A program made the position numbers and the translations under genes. Shown one piece after another: positions 1 to 13,500 of a DNA stretch of 64,000 nucleotides; the stretch's first letter is position 1, and each line of letters starts with the position of its first letter. The notes beneath the pieces are model-generated. The model had not been told where the DNA came from. It saw only the letters and a list, made by a program, of their open reading frames with translations, and ran no database searches. Source of the DNA: Letharia columbiana (Eukaryota > Ascomycota > Lecanoromycetes > Lecanorales > Parmeliaceae); the NCBI RefSeq assembly GCF_014066305.1, contig NW_023501101.1, forward strand, positions 124,001-188,000, read 5' to 3'.

Positions 1-2215
1 GCTTTGCACGTATCTTAGTACTAGTACCGTCTCTATAGCGGCAGCATCTCTGCTGCAGCGGCATTCGTAGTGGTGGCATTTTTGCAAGCAGCTTTGTAGC
101 GGTGAGAAAAGGGCCTTCATATCAATCTCATTTACGCTCTACTCAAGCTCGTTCAAGGTCATGCAAGAAATCAGTCGCGCTATCGCAGTGGGAGATTTCG
201 CAACGTCAACGTATGTCACGACGAGCAGATCGATCTTCGTAGCAAGTTTTCGACTATAAAACCCCCAGCTCATCTTTTTCAGATTGGGATTGCAACGATG
301 CTCATTGTCCAGGGACGTACATACAATCATGAAGAGCATTGTTTCGGAGACCCACTTTGCCAAGCGACTCTTTTTGTTGTGGATCCAGCCTATCTCCAGA
401 GGCTCTCTTGTCACAGCTTTTGAAAAGCATCTAGCAAAGGGTCGAAAACAGATTCATGTTGCTGGAAAAAAGGCTGATTTTCGCTGAGGGGAAAACGGGC
501 GCCAGGATGGATGTCGCACTTACCGGAAGAACGGGAATTCCTGACTGTCGTCGCCCCCGATCTGTACTCCGCAGCTTTTGAAACTACAAAGCTGGGAGCA
601 AGAAGATCAGCGGGAGCTCTGGTGGTCAACACAGCTGCAATAATTAAAATATTCGGGGTCAGACGTGCTCAAGTCTGTGGTAAAGAACCTTGAACATGAG
701 TCTTTGGGATTCATGAAACGGTGTACTTTGCTTTCGCAGCAGACCTTTGCTCATACGGTTCTGCCAGCAACTTGCTAAGCTGAAATATCTCAGAGACAGG
801 AAGAACAGTCTCTACACCCTTGCAGCAACCGCCAAAGACGACCTTCGAAGCACACATCAAGAGCATACAATGAACTCGCTCTCACCAAAAGCGTCCCTTC
901 CGACCAACAGTCTCCTGACGATCTCGCTCCAGCTACTGTTCATGCATCATCATCTCAACATTTTCACGAACCGGTAACCTTTATAACGGCGAAGGCGTAA
1001 AGACAGAAAACGTCTTTTTTGCCATCACTTCGGCACATCCGCGCTCAAGCTGGAACCAACAACCAGCAGTAATCGGAGGTTCGTCCGCACACGAAGTAAC
1101 ATTCCCTAGGTGTCAGTATTGGCGATGACATCAAACGCAGCGTTGAACTTGCTCAGGCCGTAATCGTGAAGTCATTTCCGCGGTCTCAAGGCCAGAAACG
1201 TTCTGATTCCGCCGGTTGCAACAGAGCTTGTCGACACTGCCAGACTTCTGGGCTTAGACGTAAGGGGCGACAGTGCCAGTAGCGAAATGACAGACGGATG
1301 GAGCAACTGGCGTCCAGCCAAACATCTTGAAACAATGCCAAGACCGGGAGACGCATTCAGGACCTGCCTACGACCTTCCGTACTCTCTGACAGCAGCCAA
1401 AAGATCCCCATAGCTATGATCCAATGGTCCACCAACCGACGTCTGTCTGTTATCGAATGGGTGTGTGCACGAAAGGGTGTGGACGTCGGTAGGAAGTCAA
1501 AAGATAGCACAAGGCTGCGCGGTGAGAAAACACTCCGTGAATGTTGGGTGCGCACTTTTGTACTCATTATGTTTTTGACAGCTCGCGTAGAGCTCTCAAT
1601 AAGAGCAATCTGGCCATTTTTGGGGTCCTCTCTATTGTTATTGTCGGCTTTTATCGCGTTCGAATACAACATGTGCAGTGCGAGTTTTGAGTGCCACTAG
1701 TTGCCAAGACTGAGCGCCCCACGTACTAGCATTTCCTTTAGCGTACGAGTATGTTTTGTTTTCATAGGGCTGGCCCGCGCGATCGGCAATCGGCCCCTCT
1801 CTATTCTATGTTGTTGGTATGTACATGTATGCTTCAGTTTTGTCGTATCGATGCTCGTCAGTTTGTGATAACTACAGTATCATATCATCCGAAAACTCTG
1901 TCCTCGACACTGGGATTTGACACAAAGACACAACGCCTGAGATGTCCTTGCGAGGGCTGGCCGAGAGTCTGCACTCGAGGACCCCCACGCTGTCGGGCTC
2001 TTCAAGCGGCGTGAATCCTGATGCATACTAATACACCATCTAGCCAATCATGGGACCTTTGTCAGAGTTAGTAGCTACTCACTAAAATGGCCAGTCAATT
2101 CTTCCCCGCAATGGTCGAATGGTCGACTACTTCTTCACCTGCCATAATTCAATCAACTTCAATCCTTATTTTCCTGGCCCACTCGTCTTCAGCTTCGTCG
2201 GCGTGATCCATAGTT
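1..2215. other. Gene-poor stretch, no supportable gene
   Basis: No open frame here gives a recognisable protein or a chain of exons with matching phases. Several short frames of 60-170 codons occur on both strands (for example around 139-414 and 1172-1672 on minus), but they overlap one another and show no family motif. Base composition is ordinary, unlike the AT-rich block further on. It may hold decayed coding sequence or promoter DNA of the P450 gene that follows. Confidence 0.5.
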
Positions 2216-4112
2216 ATGGCCGCACTCGACTTTCTCCCCGCTTCAGGACTTGGTTGGCTCTTGATTGGGTTCCTTGCTTTCTTCATATCAAAATGTCTTT
2301 ACCGCTTGACTCTACATCCACTTGCGCACTTCCCTGGCCCTCCACTTGCAGCTCTCACCAGGTTTTATGGCGGCTTCTTTGACTTGAGATCTGATACTTC
2401 ATATGTCAAGAAGCTGCCAGAGCTGCACGGAAAATATGGTGGCAACCAACCCCCCTGCACGCCCGCCAACCTTCTAATGGTTCATAGGACCAATCGTACG
2501 GGTTTGGCCCAACCAACTTAACATCCATGACATGGACGCATACAATCAGTAAATCACTCAACTACTATCTTTCATGCCACAACTAACAGCGTCAGAATTT
2601 ACAAACCTGGCACAAAATTTAATAAAGAAACCGGTTTCTACCAGTCTTTCCCACCTGCCGATCACTCTATCTTTCAGATTCTAGACACCAAAGAGGCAAT
2701 GGCGCGCAAGAACATGATGAACCCGTACTTCTCTCAAGAAGCGATTCGTCGCGCAGAGCCTCTGATCCAAAAGTTCACGACTAAATTCCTAACGATCTTG
2801 GAGAGGGCAGCACGTGAAGCCAGACCCGTGAACATGAGTTTGGGATTCAAATGCCTTGCAGCGGACACAAACATGAATTTCTCTTTCCAAAGGCCTTTGG
2901 GCGCTCTCGATGCGCCGGACTTTGACTTTCCACTTGTGAGAGCGACCGATGCGTCGATAAAGGACGTTCAGTGGGTTCTTTATTTTCCCAAAATGTTCAG
3001 ATCCTTGTTCGACGCAATAGATTTGCTCCCACAAAAGCTAGTCGATAGGTTCTTTGAACCTTTGGCGCAGATGAAATTGGTCATGAACGTACGCGCGTAT
3101 CCTCTAAGTCACTCCTTGCCAAGCTAACATTGCCTAGACCTCCCGCGATCGTATTTTAGAACTCAAGAAACGCTCTGCCGTCGATCGGCTTCCGACGGTC
3201 TTCGATACCATGCTGAATCCCAACCTCGAAAAGGGCCAGTTCACCCCTTCGCTTGATGAGCTCTCCGCAGACGCGGTGTTTTTGCTTATCGCAGGCACGG
3301 ATACCACAGCACACAATCTCATAGTGGCAACATACAGCACCCTGACCAATCCCTCCATATTGGCGAGCCTCAAAGCCGAGCTGAGGGAGGCAATGCCCGA
3401 CAAGGACAGTCTGCTTGACTGGGCGGCCCTGGAGAAGTTACCTTATTTGGTGCAATCCTTCGTTTTAGTCCTACGCTTTTAGGTAGCTGACTTGACAACA
3501 GCGCGGCATCATCAAAGAATCCCTACGCTCATCCTCCGGTGCTCCTGGCCATCTCCCACGTGTAGTCCCTCCAACAGGCGCTGTCTTCTGCGGGCGGAAG
3601 ATACCACCAGGAGTAAGAGGCCTCCTAAAGATCCTGTGAGTTGCAGTTGATTGCTTCGACTAATCAACATTCACACCCAGACTCTCGTATCTTGCTGTAG
3701 CCATGTTCACCACACCGACCCGGACATCTTCGAGGACCCCATGGTCTTTCGTCCTGAGCGATGGTTGCAAGATGATGCCACTGAAATGGAAAGGAATCTT
3801 CTGAGTTTCTCGCGCGGCTCAAGAATGTGCCCAGGAATGAAGTATGTTGTTTCTCTCGTTGCCAGTAACACATGAATCTTCGTCCTGTTGTACCTCCTGT
3901 TTCGAAAGATCCTCAGATGGAGTCGGCAAAGATTCAGCACTGACATCAATAGTCTGGCATACGCTGAGCTCTACCTCACGCTTGCGCACCTGTTTCGCAG
4001 ATTCGATCTCGAACTATATCAGACTACGCCCGAGGATATGGAATGGAAAGATGTCACGGTGCCTAGAATGAAAGGCCATTTGAAGCTTCTGGTAAAAGAG
4101 GTGAAGGATTGA
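2216..4112 (+). CDS. Cytochrome P450 monooxygenase, seven exons
   Basis: Exons 2216-2438, 2488-2548, 2590-3088, 3138-3449, 3502-3612, 3681-3841 and 3953-4112 join in phase to 508 residues, the usual size for a microsomal fungal P450. The N terminus has a membrane anchor (about residues 5-27) followed by a Pro-rich hinge (FPGPPLAAL). The I-helix oxygen-binding motif AGTDTT, the K-helix ExxR (KESLR), the PERW motif and the haem-binding loop FSRGSRMCPG with its Cys ligand are all intact, so the gene should encode an active haem-thiolate oxygenase. The overall pattern resembles the fungal trichodiene-oxygenase-like P450 families, but the substrate cannot be read from sequence. No P450 reductase or pathway partner lies nearby. 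It sits at the very edge of a RIP-mutated block, a typical position for accessory genes. The start was chosen for the complete membrane anchor. Confidence 0.93.
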
Positions 4113-4347
4113 GAACCATCTGACCTGAGTATGAACCCAGACCAGGTGCTTTGAAGCGCGCAAGAGAGGTAACACGACAGGGAAAGATATAATTGAGCGA
4201 GTATTGCGATTGGCTTTACCCCGCCCCTTCGAGCCGGGTTCAACTATGCTGCGAATCGTTTCTATACTTCTATCACGACTTATACACGTCGCTCAACTAG
4301 CTTCCTTCTCCACAAAATTAAGATATGTTTTAGTACGAGATCTATAA

Positions 4348-4399
4348 AGCGCGCCGGGGAACAGATTGATTACCTTACCTAACGAGTTCTCCCGGCGCT
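4348..4399. repeat. Short inverted repeat (possible hairpin)
   Basis: The segment at 4348-4362 is nearly the reverse complement of 4386-4399 (GC-rich arms, one-base indel, 23-nt spacer). It lies about 235 bp after the P450 stop, just before base composition collapses to AT. It could be a transcript-end hairpin of the P450 gene or the remnant of an inverted-repeat element; nothing in the sequence decides. Confidence 0.5.
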
Positions 4400-4479
4400 A
4401 TTAAGCGAAGTGCTCAACTTTTGGACGCTATAGTACCGATGCAGAAATAGGATCAATGAAGTGATATAGTAGAGTGCTT

Positions 4480-7400
4480 GTATTGTGTTTCTGTGTTTTG
4501 GCTACCTTACTTTATGTTTTGATTAATTGATTACATTATACTATTCTAAAGTCTTACTCTAGTAATCAACTATACGAGTTACGTAATCTATCTAATTCTT
4601 TCAACTAATTATATAATCTCAAATAAATAAGACTATATAAGTTATCGTTATAATTCGCGTCTTACTATACTTAATTCTTAGAAAGAGATATACTCTATAT
4701 CGCTAAAGCTCTTTTATCTTAATTATATTCTTCTTTTTAACTATCTACTCTAGTAAATTCTTATTATTAATCTTTATTAAAGACTTAATATTATCTAATA
4801 AATCTAATATTTCTTATAAAGTTCGCCGCTATAGAGACGTAGTATAATTTTATTAGTATATTCTTATAAGTAATAACCTCCTCTTTTATCTTTCTTCTTT
4901 CTTCGACTTATTATATTCCTCGCTTCTTATTAAATAATCTATATTTATAAAGAATATACTAAGCCGTCTACTTCGCTCCACACTTATATTCTTTATTCTC
5001 TATATTCGATATTTATCGATTATAAAGAAAGGTCTTAAGATCTATTTTCTTAGTTTTTATTTATATTATTAACGACGTCTTAGCGCGCTTAACTCTCGAA
5101 TATAAAAATTATATTTATTTCGACGATATTAATTAGATTCTTCTAAGAATATCGTTTTATTTCTTATTAGTCTATTTAATAGTTTATTATTTCATCGCGT
5201 AATCTCTAATAGCTATCTTAATTATCGATATTATTCTTATCTATATAATTAATAATTAGACTATTTCGTTAGTATTTATCTCTACTCTTTTATTATAAAT
5301 TACTCGCTCTCGCTAATTAATAGTCTTCTTCGCCTCTCTATTTATCTATTTATTATCGTCGATATTAATATATATCAAAATCTAGTATAATTTTATTATT
5401 ATTTTAAGATATCTTAGCGAATTAATAATCTATATAGTTTATATTATATAGATCTATTTTAAATACTTATTTAAGTCTTCGATAGTTTAAATTAATACTT
5501 AATTATTCGTATTTACTATAATTTTACTAAGTTATAACCTTATTTAGTATATAACTATTATAATTAAAGTTTAAAGAATATTATATAGCTTTATCGAGTA
5601 TATTATATATTAGTCGCTTAAGTCTAAATAGATATTAAAAATAAAATTAATATCTAACGATATAGTTAAAGCTTTTACTTTTTTATTAATTTCGCTATCG
5701 TCTATATATATTATTATATAACTTTTATTAATTAATCTTTTAATTAGTTCTTTAACGACTTTCTTAATCTTATAAATTATTATTTTAGAAGATTTCTAAT
5801 TAAAAGCGGCGCTAAAAGAGCGTAGTTTCTTAATCTTATTAATATTATTATATCGTTCTTTAAATCTATTAATATATCGCTTTAGTAAACTTAGTTTTCT
5901 ATTCTTCTTAAGTTTTCTTTTAAATTTTTATCGCTCGAAATATAGCTTAATAATCTCGCTATATATTAAACTAATAATAATTTATAAGATAGCTTTTAAG
6001 ATAATTTTATCTAGCTATTATTTAATTAATAGAAGATACGCTTTTATATTAAGTATTAAAATAAATATAGCCTTAAATATTTTAATTATCTTTCTTTCTA
6101 TCTAAGATTAAATCCTTTATAATAATAAAAGATAAGTTTTATTATAATCGATAATATTTTTAGACTAATATTATATTAAGTAATAATATATTATTTATAA
6201 GATAATTATCGTCTAATAGAGCTATCTTATACTCTTATAATTATTATCTTACATCGATTCGATAATTCTTATTAATATACTAATACTTTTAATAGTCTTA
6301 GATTAAATTTTCTTATTATAATAGCTCTATAGTAGTTTAGAGTTAATTTTAACTTCTAGATAGCGAATAAAGCGTTTTATCTTAATATATTATCTCTTAT
6401 TAAGTTATAGAAGATAATTTAAGCTAAATCTCTATTTTCTATTAAGATATAGTAGTTAATATTTATTAGAATTAAACTTTAATTTATATTATAACGCTTA
6501 CTTTATATAAACTTCGTCGTAGATTTTATAAAGTACATTATACTTTTCTCGATAGAGTCTCTTATTATTAGAAGATCTATATTATTTATAAAATTAATAA
6601 CTATCGTTTCTAAATTAGCGTAATTATTATATTTATTAATAAGATCTAAATTATAGAAGAGATAAAGTATAAGTAATAGCGATAATTCTTAAGAAATTTC
6701 GATTACTATAAGAGTCTTTAATATAAAGTATTCGCTTATTTTTAATATTATTATTCTATTAAATAAGAATAATTCTATCTAATTAACTACTCTTATATCG
6801 ATTTTTTACTTTCGAAGATTATAAAATAGTCGAGAATAAGAGACTTTATTATATATATTTAAAACGTCTAGTAGTAATATTATAGCTACTTTATTAGAGT
6901 TCTAAATCTAATATATTCTTTCTAGAAGATAGTAAATATCGTATTTATATAATTATAATCTACGATCTCCTATATATATAATTAATAGAAATCTATATAT
7001 CTTTATAAGATACGCTATTCTTCTAGTAAGAATAAATTTTATTATCTTTTCTATAATATTAAGTAAAGCTATTAATTAATATCCTTTAGAAATTAAATAA
7101 TTCTTATTTAATTTCAAAAGAATAATTATTATTAATATTCTAAAGTGCTTTAGATAGTAGTTATTTATTATATATATATTAAATATTCTATATAGATAAA
7201 AAAGTAATAACTCTAGAATCTCCTTAAGAATTAGATTAAAGATCGCGTCTTTCTTCGATACTCTCTTTAACAATATCTACGTTATAGTCTTTCTTATTTT
7301 ATTTATAATAATTATACTTATTAGATAGACTTATAAATACGCTATATCGACGTTAATATTATTTAACTTCGTCTATATCGATAATAAAAAGAACGTTTTT

Positions 7401-10400
7401 ATAAGAAGATCTATCTTTAAGCTTAATTTATTATATTCTTATTTATCTTTATTAAATAGCGAAGAAAGATATATTTATATTATAAGTTATTTTCTAGTCT
7501 ATTTAATCTTTTTCTATATTATTTAAAATAACTTATACGCCTTTACTACGAACTCTCTAAACGCCTTTCTAGTAATTCTCTTAATTAGATTATTTTTAAA
7601 GTTTTTAGCGACTTTATATTTATCTTATACTTTCTTTAAAAGCGTTATTCTTTAACTTCTTTTTAGTAATTTATAATATCTTTATACTTTCTTATATTCT
7701 AATATAAATTTTAATTTAAATTATAGCGATAATTTAATAATTAAAGTAAACTTCTTTATAGCCGCTTAAATAGAGTTAATAATAATCGTTACTTAATAAT
7801 TAATATCGTTATTAATAAGATTTTTACTATTTCTTAAGAGATTAATTAGATACTCTTTTAAATACTATAACTTAGACGAATATTTCTCTTAAAACCTCGA
7901 TATCTAATTTATTAAAGTTTTAATATATTATTAATACTAACTCTATTACGATTAGCTTAAGCTTTATAAGAATTAAGAGATAGTTAAATCCGCTTTTAAA
8001 GTCGTTTTCGATATTATAGTTAATAATATTTACTATTAATATTAAAGTAGCGAATAATAAATCTATTATTATTTAATAGTTTTCTTTATATATTATTATT
8101 TCTACTAATAATACTTATTCTATAGCGAATTCTTTCGCTATAAGTATTAGTTCTTCTACTATCTTATTAATATAAGTATTTAATTCCCTCTATATTATAT
8201 AGTATAAATTAAAATCGCCTAATATAATTTATTTATTATTTTTAAACTCTATAAATATCTTATATAGTTCGTTAAATTCGTTTATTTATTAGTTATCGAG
8301 ATTATAGATATTATATATATATATAATTCTATTATTTTCGAACTTAATATTAAGAGTATAAAGATTTAATAAATAATATAATAAGTATTATTACTTTAAT
8401 AATATTCTCTTATTAATATAAAAGTATATTTATATATTATTATAGTAGAGATAGATTAAATTAAATCTATTCTTTAGAAGATAATATAACGTATTTATAT
8501 TAATATTTCTTTAAGACTTCTAAATTACTACTATATCGATATTATAAATCTTTTTATTATTAAAGAGTTCTATTATAACTATTTTAAATTTTCTTATATT
8601 ATATTATAGTATTAATAGCTAACTAAAATATACTATTATTTCTTAATATTATTATTAATATTACTTACTCGCTTCGCTTAATCTATAAAGTTTATATTCT
8701 CTTTCTAAGTATTCTTCTTTTCTTAATTATCGATAAATTAAATATATCTCTTTTTATTTCTATTAACGAGGATCGTAATTCTCTTATTATTACTCTTTTA
8801 ACTTAGAGACTATCTATCGTTCTCGAGATTATTAATTTCCTCTATCGCTATATCATTTTTATATTATTTAACTTTATCTACTACTTTAAAGAGCGATCTA
8901 TTTCTAAATAAAACCCTTATTAATAATATAGAAATATATCTTCTTTTACTCAACTAAAGATTTAATATAATAATTCTTTTAAGATTTAGCGCTCTAATTT
9001 CTTCTCTATTAACTATTCTATTTTTATCTATTAACTTATCGCGCGTAAATACTAGTCTTAAAAAAAATTTCTTATTTCGTCTATAATTAAATATATTCTA
9101 AAAGTAGTTACTTAATTAAACGCTTATTTAATAGCTAGTCGATATCTTCTTCATTATTATAAATTATAAAGAAATTTATTATCTCATTATTCTCATTCTC
9201 GCTATCTCCCTCTTCTTTACTATATATATCTTATTCTAGATCTTATATAGTCTCTCGCAAATCGAGCATTTACGAGTATCGACCGTATATTCTTTATAAT
9301 AATACTTCTCTAAATATTTCCTATATATTAAGTAATTCTTTTTTAGAGTATATAATCGATAGATAATTATATTTCCAATATACGAAGTATTACTTTAATC
9401 TATACTACTTATTATAAATATAATAATTATATAATTCTAAATCGATAACTAGATCTTCTTTTAATACTCTATTTTCTTTCTCTAGAGATATTAATTTAAT
9501 AATTAATAAACTCTTATTATAACTCTCTTTATTCGCGTCGAATTAGCTTAGCTATACTATATCGAGACTTAGCGTATTAATATTCTTATTCTAAATTCTT
9601 TTAATTATCGTAATTATATCTTTAATATTAAATATATTAATTCTCACTCTATAAAGTAGAAGATTATATATTTTAGTAATTACTCTTACGTTACTACTTA
9701 TCTTTAAAGTCTAATTCTTATTTTCTCTTAGTTTATTCGCCTTCTTCTTATTTATAACTATAATATATATATTATTACTCGCTAGCCTTCTAATTATCTT
9801 AATAGATTTTCTTATAATATTTATATTTTTTATATATCTATTAATTATTATAGTTATCTCGCTTAATATCTTTCTCTCTAATATCTTACTTATTATTTCA
9901 TCTTATAGCTTTATAATAATCTCGTTTAGCTTATTATATAGTACTTAGTCTTATTTTAATATTATTAATAATATAATAAGAATTTCTTTAATAATAAAGA
10001 AGAATATTAAGAATCGATTTAATACGCTAGTGTAGCTAGTTATTAATATATTACTTTCTAGATTAACTATTTAATACTTAATATATATAATCTTTTTATT
10101 TATATTACTATCTTAATTACTTAAGTTAATAACTAGTTTATATATTTTATCTAAGACTATCTAGATTTTAGATTTATTATTCGCTCTTTCTATAAATATT
10201 ACCGCTATTCTAAGAATAGTAACTACTTCGTTTATTAATAGTTTCTAATCTTCGTCTATTATTTTTAATATAATATTTATTAATAACTTTAATATAAATA
10301 CGTATTTCTTAAAATCGTAGCTATTATAGTTCTATTAAGGCTAGTTAATCTTATTTAATATAGTTATAGAGATATAAGCGTTCTCTAAAATCAATTAAAG

Positions 10401-11350
10401 AGGTATTAATCTTACTAAGTGCTTTGAATACGTATATCTACTTTCTATAGCTTAATAATATAGTATAAGCGTTATATAAAAGTTTATCTTACTTTATATA
10501 AACTTCTATATATCTAATAACTAACTCTATAAGAATTAAAATAATTATCTATTAATAATATAGTCTTAGTAATTTAGATTTACGACTAGTCGAGATATCT
10601 ATAATTAGCCCTATACTCGTATCTTACTTCGAGGGCCAATCATATCGCAAGCTTATTACGGTATACCCCTTTCTTAGAGTCTAAGTAGGAAATCCTCGAA
10701 TCGCTATATTAATCGTTAATTTATATAAATCTATCGTAATAATTATCTCGTTATCGAGAAGTCGCGACTTTCTCTAATTTTCTAGTTATTATTATATAAT
10801 CTTTTAATATTAATTAAAAGAATAATAGATCTTTCGAGGTCGCTAAATAAATATATAAACTTTTTATTATAATCGAATAGCTCGTTATTATCGTATAAAC
10901 TTATTCGAATATATATTCTTCGTTAATAATTATAGTACTTATCTTTAGCTAATTATCCTTCGATAATTAAATTCTAGACGATAGCGTATCGTATTTAGTA
11001 TTATTAAAAGGTTATATAACGAGTCGAGTATAATAATTAGATTATAAATTTAATCGTATTACTATCTAATGAAAATCGAGTACTAGAGCTATTCCCTCTA
11101 TATATATATTTATTAACTTAGAAGTATATTATTTAGAAGTTAAAGAAAGTATAAAATATATATTTTAAATAATTTTAACGCGCTTAACGCGTTTAAAATG
11201 AATTTAAGCGTATAAGAAGACTATAAGAGGCGTTTAAATACGCGATTTTCTCTCTAACGACGATAGCGAGATATCTTCGAATTATATATACTAACCTCTT
11301 TATATCTTATAGAAATATTCTTTCTTCTAACGAATACGAAGTTTTAAAAT
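4480..11350. repeat. Extremely AT-rich, RIP-degraded block
   Basis: From about 4480 to 11350 the sequence is overwhelmingly A and T, with TA dinucleotides prevailing, and has no long open frame on either strand. Where ancestral protein can be read (see the LINE entry), differences from the expected protein are C-to-T and G-to-A changes that create stop codons, which is what RIP leaves in ascomycete repeats. The stretch 9950-11350 shows the same composition but I could not assign it to an element; a less AT-rich patch at about 10600-10720 may mark an element boundary. Confidence 0.85.
4500..9950 (-). mobile_element. RIP-mutated Tad1-like LINE (non-LTR) retrotransposon
   Basis: Reading the minus strand gives, in LINE order, a gag-type zinc-knuckle remnant (RKCSIC near 9257-9274), the APE endonuclease motif ILGDFNLYY (near 8198-8228), the reverse transcriptase fingers region (7076-7273, with CPKHFR-like YLKHFR and SKGY, then IALLN near 7040), the RT catalytic box read as FINN instead of FVDD (6581-6593), and the RNase H signature read as YIDDSE instead of YTDGSG (5688-5708). 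These are diagnostic of Tad1-clade LINEs of filamentous fungi. Every reading frame is interrupted, and the catalytic aspartates of RT have become asparagines, so the copy is dead. The domain spacing suggests a nearly full-length insertion of at least 5 kb. Outer limits are approximate because neither end nor a target-site duplication could be identified. Confidence 0.8.
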
Positions 11351-11397
11351 ATTTAGCGGACCAGTTCTGGAGCAAAGAGAAAAAGTCATATATTTGG

Positions 11398-11573
11398 TTC
11401 CTCGCAGCCATGGAGATATCTCAGCTATTTCAGCCATTTGAGCTACCGCAGCCATGGAGAGGTCTCAACCATGCCACCTATTTAGGCTATCGCAGCCATA
11501 GAGAGGTCTCAACTATTCCACCTAATTAAGCTACCGCAGCCATAGAGATGTCTCGGTTATTTCAGCTAATCGG
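11398..11573. repeat. Four-unit 44-bp tandem repeat
   Basis: Four consecutive 44-bp units start at 11398, 11442, 11486 and 11530; each carries the core CGCAGCCATRGAGA followed by a CTC-rich half. A fifth, truncated unit begins at 11574. Units differ by a handful of substitutions, several C/T, consistent with mild RIP. The array lies between the LINE-containing block and the left inverted repeat of the piggyBac-like element and has ordinary GC content, so it escaped the heavy mutation of its surroundings. Function unknown. Confidence 0.9.
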
Positions 11574-11640
11574 GCTACGCAGCTAGCTGAGTCTGTTAAG
11601 TCTGTTAAGACGTACGGCGTTCTTAAGTACTAGTGCCGCT

Positions 11641-11659
11641 GCTATCCGATAACCGCCCA
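11641..11659 (+). repeat. Left terminal inverted repeat
   Basis: Nineteen bases beginning GCTATCCGATAACC are the exact reverse complement of 13600-13618. Sequence immediately outside the two copies is unrelated. Confidence 0.85.
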
Positions 11660-11752
11660 GGCCGAGGTAACAAATTAACCGAGAATTCTCCGCATATCAA
11701 TAACGCGTCTCTTTCCTATTCTTCTTAATAACTCCACCATACCACGTCCACT

Positions 11753-13500
11753 ATGGCTGAAATTGCTACTTTATCTACTCCTAATAAGATGAAAGTAGCT
11801 TAGGCCTTAAAGCGTCAGAAAAGAGAAGCTTAGGGTAAGGCAAGAAAGGAAAAGCTCGAGAAACGTGATAAGCTTCTCGAAGATATACCTGAATTATTAG
11901 AGTATTAATTAATGAAAATTCCATATCATAAGGCCGTTAACCACCTTCCGAAAGGCCTAAAAGTTACTTTATATTCAATATTTTCTCTTATATAAACTAC
12001 TACTATATAGAAAATACTTTATAATAATATTAATTTATATATCTCTTAGTAGAGTACCCTTAGTCCTACTTAAAAACCTCTTAAGATCTCGAAGCTAAAA
12101 ATCTTTATCGCTATTACTATCTATATAGAAATCTATTACTTTTCTACTATTTATAATTATTAGAGAAATAATAATATTACTTTAATAGCTTCGATTATTA
12201 TTAGATAAATAGCTCGAAATCGCTATATTCTTCTTCGTAGATATATATATTACTTAAATCCCGATATAGAGAATAATTTTACTATTAAAAAGAGTAGATA
12301 TAAGAAGTCTATATAATATAGAAAGCTTCTTTTATTCGCCGATAAGATATAAAGTAATTAAAAGAAATTACGTACTTTAAGTTTCTATTATATAATCGAC
12401 GAATATATAATTAAGAAGATAGAGTATACTTATTATTTTATTATAGCTTTAGATAAGTTAATTAAAAAGGAATATAAGCTTTTCGTAATTAGTAATAAGA
12501 GTTATCTCTATAATTACGTATAATATTCGTTTATAAAAGATCTCGAGAGTAGATTAAAAGTTAAAGATCTCGGAGAAATATTAGCTATAGTATTTAAATT
12601 AGCTATTAATATACTATCCTCTAACTCTATTCTCTTTATAAATAACTATTTTATCGAATTAAAGCTTATTAGAAAGTTAAAGACTTTAAGAATTATTATA
12701 TATAAAACTATAAAGTTAAATTAAATAAATCTTTCGAAATTACTTATAGAGATAAAATAGATTTTTATTAAGAATATTTCGTATAAAGTTCTTATTATAG
12801 TAATTTAAAATAATATTCTTATAGTAGCTTAATAGAATAATAATCTTATTTTGACCCTTATCACTGCCTACGATATTAGAGAGATTAATAATATTATTAT
12901 TAAAAAGAGAAAGCGTTTTAATAGAATAAATATTAATAATCGTATTATTTTACCTACTTTTAAGGAGAATAGAAATAACGTTTAATAAAAGAATTTCGAT
13001 ATTTTAAGAATATTCTTCTATTATGACTTATATATAAAAGAGATTAATTAATTTAATATATTAATAGCTATATATACTTTTTAGCGAGCTTATAATCGAA
13101 CTTAAATATCTCTATTCACTTAATATCTTAACGAGAGTCTCTCTAATACTTTTAAACTCTATAAATTTATAGAAAAGAAGCGTTAGAAGTATTAGAGTTT
13201 TCTAAAATAAGTAATAATAGATTTAATAAAGGATAGAGTATCTAATTAAAAAATTCCATCTTCGCCCATAATTATTACTCTTCTTAAGTTATTATAAGAT
13301 AATTATAACTAATAAGATATAAAAGATAGTAGAACGTATATATAGTGTCGTATAGATATTAAGGATAGAGGTTTTAATAAAGAAATAAGTAGAAATAGAG
13401 AAAGTTCTTCTAGAATTAGAGGTGGCTATACTATATATAACATCTTTCTATATCGTAAAGGGAACTATGTGAAACGATTTTATAGTAGAGGGACTATAGT
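11753..13500 (+). pseudogene. piggyBac-type transposase, destroyed by RIP
   Basis: A first segment from the ATG at 11753 reads MAEIATLSTP and soon meets TAG codons where CAG is expected. From about 12480 a single frame continues past TAA/TAG stops with the pattern of the DDE_Tnp_1_7 (piggyBac) family: SNKSYLYNYV, then SILFINNYF (12634-12651, expected DNYF, so the catalytic Asp reads Asn), then the GTMKLN-like KTIKLN, then a tract of the W.D.N..L.LTT type near 12835-12875. The C-terminal part (about 13420-13475) resembles the family's Cys-rich zinc domain, with several expected Cys read as Tyr. All stops are explained by C-to-T or G-to-A changes. The gene cannot make transposase. Confidence 0.72.

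Noticed and set aside
1172..1672. 166-codon minus-strand frame
   Set aside because: It overlaps a 137-codon plus-strand frame, has no motif, and shows no exon context; probably chance in GC-balanced DNA.
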